Assembly (NCBI GenBank): GCA_003240695.1
Contig: QFNC01000068.1
Coordinates: 1 to 6,493, forward strand
DNA from: Pseudoxanthomonas suwonensis
GTDB taxonomy: Bacteria; Pseudomonadota; Gammaproteobacteria; Xanthomonadales; Xanthomonadaceae
Reading direction: 5' to 3'
DNA: 6,493 nt
The translations under genes were made by a program, and so were the position numbers. This document shows positions 5,676 through 6,493 of the stretch, piece by piece. The notes beneath the pieces are model-generated. The model made no database searches, was not told the origin of the DNA, and worked only from the letters and a program-made list of their open reading frames with translations. The first letter of the stretch is position 1. Each line of letters starts with the position of its first letter.

Positions 5676-6252
5676 GTGCGGCGGTGACGAATCTGCGGGC
5701 TGAGCGGATGACGGTCTCCATGGGCACGTCCTGCTCGAGTGCGTACCAGTAGAGCTCACGGATGCCGCCCATCAGCATGATCGCCTCGTGCTCCTCGAGA
5801 GGAGAGACGCCACCGCAGACCATGCCGGTGTTCCGGGACATCGAGACGAGGAGTTGAACGTAGTCCTTGAGAATGTCCTTCTGCAGCCGGCGGCCAGCAT
5901 CCCCCTTCAGGGGGGACGGGCGGATCTCCGGGGAGACGCTGACGGCGTCTCCCCACGCAGTGAGTGCGCGATCGACCTGTTCCTGCCAGCGGGCCCGGGG
6001 GTCGATGGCTTTCTGGACCGCGCCCAGCGTGCGGGTGCTCTCACGGCGCAGGAGTTGGAGGAAGCAGTCCTCCAGATTGTCGAAGGACGCGTAGAAGGTC
6101 CTGCGTGACGCTCTGGCGACTCGGACAACCTCTGTGACGGTGGCCGACTGGGGACCCTGCACGCGGATGACCTCTGACAGGCTGTCGAGGAACCTGTGCT
6201 GGTCGTGGCTGAGTTCCTGGTTTTGGGGCTTGACGGACGGCTCTTCTTGCAC
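5650..6252 (-). CDS. TetR/AcrR-family transcriptional regulator
   Basis: The predicted 200-residue protein has a TetR-type DNA-binding domain near its N-terminus: a first helix (HRFLDSLSEVIR, residues about 19-30) and the turn helices (TVTEVVRVARASRRTFYASFDNLEDCF, about 38-65). The rest is a helical ligand/dimer domain with no recognised pocket family. Such regulators usually repress nearby genes until a ligand binds; the likely target here is the P450 operon, its own promoter, or both, but no sequence proves this. I prefer the GTG at 6250-6252. The frame stays open to a GTG at 6364-6366, which would add 38 low-complexity, unlike residues and cover a palindrome at 6334-6346. Neither start has a clear ribosome site, so the start is uncertain. 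The gene converges on the reductase and overlaps it by 26 bp. Confidence 0.8.
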   Translation of the reverse strand: MQEEPSVKPQNQELSHDQHRFLDSLSEVIRVQGPQSATVTEVVRVARASRRTFYASFDNLEDCFLQLLRRESTRTLGAVQKAIDPRARWQEQVDRALTAWGDAVSVSPEIRPSPLKGDAGRRLQKDILKDYVQLLVSMSRNTGMVCGGVSPLEEHEAIMLMGGIRELYWYALEQDVPMETVIRSARRFVTAALSPGERGS

Positions 6253-6398
6253 GTGATCATCATAGAGATTGCAGGGAGAGTGCGTCGGCGTTCGTGCTGG
6301 GCGTATGGTGTGTCGCTGCGGGCCGGCAGGGTAGGAACCGAGTTCCGCAGTACCTGTGACCTGCACGTCCTAGGCGCTCGTGTCGCCCACCGGAGACT
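6253..6398. promoter_or_regulatory. upstream region of the TetR gene, with small palindrome
   Basis: These 146 bases separate the regulator from the right-hand IS end and should hold its promoter. GGAAC-CGA-GTTCC (6334-6346) is a perfect 5-bp inverted repeat around three bases, 82-94 bp before the preferred GTG; it might be an autoregulatory operator. Clear promoter boxes were not identified. Confidence 0.35.
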
Positions 6399-6493
6399 TG
6401 AACCGCCCCAGGTTTGATGCCGCTGCTGTTTAAGTCCGGAAGGATGGACAGCATGCCGAAGAAGATCGATCCCCAGCTGCGCGCGAGGTGCGT
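6399..6493 (+). mobile_element. left end of an IS3-type element, continues past the window
   Basis: The element opens with TGAACCGCCCC at 6399 and its first 49 bp are identical to the stub at 772-820. The transposase frame OrfA begins 54 bp in. Only 95 bp are inside the window, so its right end, frameshift site and target duplication cannot be checked. The orientation is the same as the left stub, so the two flank the P450 operon as direct repeats. Confidence 0.75.
6453..6493 (+). CDS. IS3-type transposase OrfA, N-terminal fragment
   Basis: Only the first 13 residues, MPKKIDPQLRARC, are inside the window before the edge. This opening is typical of actinobacterial IS3-family OrfA proteins, whose helix-turn-helix binds the element ends and which is normally joined to OrfB by -1 frameshifting. 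GGAAGG at 6438-6443, 9 bases upstream of the ATG, is a good ribosome site. The assignment rests on this short stretch plus the terminal-repeat-like sequence at 6399. Confidence 0.7.
   Translation, partial: MPKKIDPQLRARC

Overview
The window looks like accessory DNA from a high-GC Gram-positive bacterium (Actinobacteria). The evidence is GC-rich codon third positions, strong AGGAG/GAGGTGA-type ribosome sites, and proteins resembling those of actinobacterial hydrocarbon degraders. The species cannot be named from sequence alone.

The core is a plus-strand operon at about 2433-5675. It encodes a 48-residue cysteine/histidine mini-protein (DUF1059-like), a putidaredoxin-type [2Fe-2S] ferredoxin, a cytochrome P450 that strongly resembles CYP153 terminal alkane hydroxylases, and an FAD/NAD(P)H ferredoxin reductase whose ATG overlaps the P450 stop. 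Together the last three form a complete class I P450 system: NAD(P)H to reductase to ferredoxin to P450. It would be expected to hydroxylate medium-chain alkanes or related aliphatic substrates. A convergent TetR-family regulator (5650-6252, minus) overlaps the reductase 3' end by 26 bp. A perfect 16-bp palindrome (2360-2375) lies just upstream of the first operon gene and is a candidate operator.

The flanks are built from mobile DNA. At 878-2320 lies an apparently intact insertion sequence with about 50-bp imperfect inverted repeats and a 432-residue DD35E transposase; it stops 112 bp before the mini-protein start. A 49-bp sequence that is the left end of an IS3-type element occurs twice as an exact direct repeat, at 772-820 and 6399-6447. 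The right copy leads into the start of orfA (6453, running off the window). The left copy is only a stub, and it is fused to a TetR-family gene (244-831, minus) that has lost its native 5' end. Bases 821-877 look like another IS scrap. The operon therefore sits between two same-orientation IS3-type ends, as in a decayed composite transposon.

The first 243 bases hold no convincing gene, only small hairpins and an unassigned reading frame at the edge. No tRNA, rRNA or CRISPR array is seen. I see no undescribed system; the most notable points are the IS-bounded CYP153-like operon, the IS/TetR fusion, the mini-protein leading the operon, and an enlarged acidic loop in the P450.
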